NCBI GenBank assembly: GCA_002451555.1
Contig: DKCU01000160.1
Span: 22,108-29,837, forward strand
DNA length: 7,730 bases
Direction of reading: 5' to 3'
Origin: Candidatus Segatella albertsiae
GTDB lineage: Bacteria; Bacteroidota; Bacteroidia; Bacteroidales; Bacteroidaceae
Part shown: positions 5,902 to 7,730 of the stretch, piece by piece
Position numbering within the stretch: position 1 is the first letter of the stretch
How the letters are laid out: each line of letters begins with the position of its first letter
Notes under the pieces: generated by a model
The model's database searches: none
Told to the model about the DNA's origin: nothing
Seen by the model: only the letters and a program-made list of their open reading frames with translations
Made by a program: the position numbers and the translations under genes

Positions 5902-6371
5902 TTAGCATCAACGAAGGAGAATGGAAGCAAGTCCTTGATGCTCTTGAAGCAATAGATGCCTTCGGTGCCATAGAGGAGGATACGTACCGGTTGCTTGTAT
6001 CGGTCTTCCATCTCAAGTATCACCTGTCGGCAAGCGCCACAGGGCGAGATTGGGTCTTTCAAGAACCCCTTCTCGTTCTTTGCCGCGATGGCGATGGTCT
6101 TGATGGATTGCTCGGGATAGTTGGATTGAGCTGCAAATACGGCTGAACGCTCGGCGCAAAGTCCTGACGGGAAGGCGGCGTTCTCCTGGTTGGCTCCTAT
6201 CACGATGCGACTGTCTGCCAAGAGACAGGCGGCACCTACATGGAAGTGGCTGTAGTTGGCATACGAGTTGTTGGTGGCGGCGATGGCCTTTTCTACAAGA
6301 GCCTTCTCTTCTTCGCTCAGCTCTGAGAGTTGTGCGAATTGGTATTCGATTTCGATTTTTCTTTCTTTCAT
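5892..6371 (-). CDS. cdd: Cytidine deaminase
   Basis: A 159-residue cytosolic enzyme that hydrolytically deaminates cytidine and deoxycytidine to uridine and deoxyuridine in pyrimidine salvage. The zinc-site motifs are intact: CAE at 72-74 (Cys72 ligand, Glu74 proton shuttle) and PCGACRQ at 110-116 (Cys111 and Cys114 ligands). FHVGAA (43-48) and NQENAAFPSGLCAERSA (61-77) are also family hallmarks. The three-cysteine zinc site and the length fit the homotetrameric class, slightly longer than the Bacillus enzyme because of an N-terminal extension of about 20 residues. It starts 15 bp after the stop of the M64 peptidase gene on the same strand, so the two are very probably one transcript. Its last two codons and stop lie in a 19-bp tandem duplication. 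Confidence 0.96.
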   Translation of the reverse strand: MKERKIEIEYQFAQLSELSEEEKALVEKAIAATNNSYANYSHFHVGAACLLADSRIVIGANQENAAFPSGLCAERSAVFAAQSNYPEQSIKTIAIAAKNEKGFLKDPISPCGACRQVILEMEDRYKQPVRILLYGTEGIYCFKSIKDLLPFSFVDANMR

Positions 6372-6386
6372 TGCTATAGGGGGATT

Positions 6387-7682
6387 TTATTTCGTGTAGA
6401 AATCTATCAAGTTGGTGATGGCCCTCTTGCACACTGGGCAGAACTCAGGGGTGTCGTTGATTCTCATGCGGCAGTCTTGCACGCCTCGATATACTCCCTT
6501 GGTGCTATAGCCAGCCCCTTCGAAGACACCCACTTTGGTCTTGGCAACCTTCGGGTCTTTGGACAGAGGGGTAGGAATCTTGGTTCCTTTCTTCATCATG
6601 TCCTCCCACTTGCTGGAGAAGTTGACGAGGGTCGTGATGTTTGGCTCCCATGGCTCGACATCATGTGGGTACATCGGAATCTGTTCCTCTTCGTAGGCAT
6701 ACTCATCGGCAAGTCCTGCGAAGGAATGTCCGAACTCATGTACCACCACAGGCTTGAACCACTTGTTGTGGGTCATGGAGAGGTTGTATGAGTTGAGGAT
6801 GCCGCCGCCACCATATTTCTCCGTGTTGACGAGTACGATGATGTGCTCGTATGGAGTACCGGCGAGCCAATCGTGCAAGTCCTTCAAGTTAAGCGTGGTG
6901 AGGTATCTGTCGCTATAGAAGGTGTCGAAGTGCGAGTGGAGGGCGGTTTTTTTCCAGATGCCTTTGGCTGGTTCGCTTGTACCACTTTCCTCGGAAGGCG
7001 ATTTCACGGCGATGACATTGAATCTATCTCTCATCTCCTTGAATGGCTCGTGGGCGAAGAGAGCCTCGTTGGCTTCCTTCACATCCTGAAGGAATGTACC
7101 CATCTCTGCCTCCGTATATCCCTCAGCCACGTATGCGATATGGATGCACTTGGTCGTGTCGGCAGCTTGCTGGATGGTCTCGTAAGGAGTGGTCTTGTCG
7201 CCCTTGTGATGGATGAGGATGTCGGATGGAGCTACCTGATGGGTCAACGAAGTGGTTACCTCCCGACGATTGTTGAACAATGAGAGGGTGATGTCCACTG
7301 TGTCCTTGGGCATAGGAACGAGAAAGACGTTCTCGAAGCTCTGGGTATTGGTTTGTGCCTGTGGATAGCTGAGCCACTCCTGGAAGAGCGTGGAGAAGGA
7401 GTTGCGGTAGATGACGTTCCCTGTATGATGGTCTCTTACCGTAATCTGTCCGTTGCCTTCCACAGGAACCTCGCTGAGCCGTTGCTTCTTGCCATACCAG
7501 CGAGGCATGACGTTCAGTTCATCGACAGCTATCATCTGTTGCTTGGCATTGCCCGCAAAGATGTAATCCACTCGCAGTGTCTTGTCAACGAAATATTCGT
7601 TGAAGTTTTGTGCCTGTAATGTATTGGGAAGCATGAGTAGCATCCATGCTCCCAAACAAGTTTTTATTCTATTTTTTATCAT
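6387..7682 (-). CDS. Secreted M64-family zinc metallopeptidase (IgA peptidase M64 type)
   Basis: A 431-residue exported protein. The signal peptide is about residues 1-24 (basic start, hydrophobic LGAWMLLMLP, likely cleavage after LQA). Residues about 25-150 form the beta-rich N-terminal domain common to Bacteroidota M64 proteins. From about 175 comes the peptidase domain, with HIAYVAEGYTEAEM (181-194) and HEFGHSFAGLADEY (315-328). His315 and His319 bind zinc, Glu316 is the catalytic base, and Asp326 is the likely third ligand. The C-terminal cysteine pattern DCRM...FCPVC (403-418) also fits the family, whose founder cleaves IgA. The actual substrate here is unknown, and the IgA name should not be taken as function. 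No canonical promoter is visible in the 48 bp upstream before the window ends. cdd follows after 15 bp. Confidence 0.93.
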   Translation of the reverse strand: MIKNRIKTCLGAWMLLMLPNTLQAQNFNEYFVDKTLRVDYIFAGNAKQQMIAVDELNVMPRWYGKKQRLSEVPVEGNGQITVRDHHTGNVIYRNSFSTLFQEWLSYPQAQTNTQSFENVFLVPMPKDTVDITLSLFNNRREVTTSLTHQVAPSDILIHHKGDKTTPYETIQQAADTTKCIHIAYVAEGYTEAEMGTFLQDVKEANEALFAHEPFKEMRDRFNVIAVKSPSEESGTSEPAKGIWKKTALHSHFDTFYSDRYLTTLNLKDLHDWLAGTPYEHIIVLVNTEKYGGGGILNSYNLSMTHNKWFKPVVVHEFGHSFAGLADEYAYEEEQIPMYPHDVEPWEPNITTLVNFSSKWEDMMKKGTKIPTPLSKDPKVAKTKVGVFEGAGYSTKGVYRGVQDCRMRINDTPEFCPVCKRAITNLIDFYTK

Positions 7683-7730
7683 TTTGTCATTATTCTATAT
7701 TTATCATATAAGAGTCCACTTGAAAAAGTG

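Noticed and set aside
5835..6146. Plus-strand open frame running from the terminator into cdd
   Set aside because: It begins inside the terminator hairpin and runs antisense to the cdd zinc-site codons, with no recognisable protein features.
7717..7730. 5-bp hairpin with a GAAA loop at the window edge
   Set aside because: It is cut by the end of the window; it could be part of a terminator of the neighbouring unit, but too little is visible.

Overview
The window looks like the chromosome of a Bacteroidales species, most likely Prevotellaceae close to Segatella (Prevotella) copri. The reasons are two promoters with the Bacteroidota -33 TTTG / -7 TAnnTTTG pattern at exactly 20-nt spacing, start sites without strong Shine-Dalgarno sequences, a lipoprotein with an acidic surface-export-type sequence after its lipid cysteine, an M64-family secreted peptidase, and AAAAAGGT-type short tandem repeats. 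The species call is inference; the phylum call is well supported.

Layout, left to right. Positions 1-310 hold a complete tRNA transcription unit: promoter, two identical tRNA-Pro(UGG) genes and an intrinsic terminator. Positions 343-2055 are an apparent plus-strand operon of a cytidylate-kinase-like protein, LrgA/CidA and LrgB/CidB. The LrgA stop codon lies inside an octanucleotide repeat. A promoter directly after lrgB drives a DegT/DnrJ/EryC1/StrS-type PLP aminotransferase (2114-3397), which carries an inserted repeat of about 44 residues just before its PLP-lysine motif. A hairpin terminator follows. Positions 3600-5776 are a translationally coupled pair: a probable surface-exposed beta-helix lipoprotein and a secreted TPR protein. 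They end at a long hairpin terminator that they share with the convergent minus-strand pair, cytidine deaminase (5892-6371) and a secreted M64 metallopeptidase (6387-7682).

How the genes work together. LrgA and LrgB probably form one membrane complex; relatives move pyruvate or modulate autolysis. The kinase-like partner is of unknown role. The lipoprotein/TPR pair looks like an envelope module of unknown function. The M64 peptidase and cytidine deaminase share an operon without an obvious functional link. I see no phage, IS, CRISPR or toxin-antitoxin locus, and no convincing wholly new system. The best leads are the repeat insertion in the aminotransferase, the kinase-LrgAB module with its cysteine-substituted nucleotide-binding loop, and the beta-helix lipoprotein/TPR pair.
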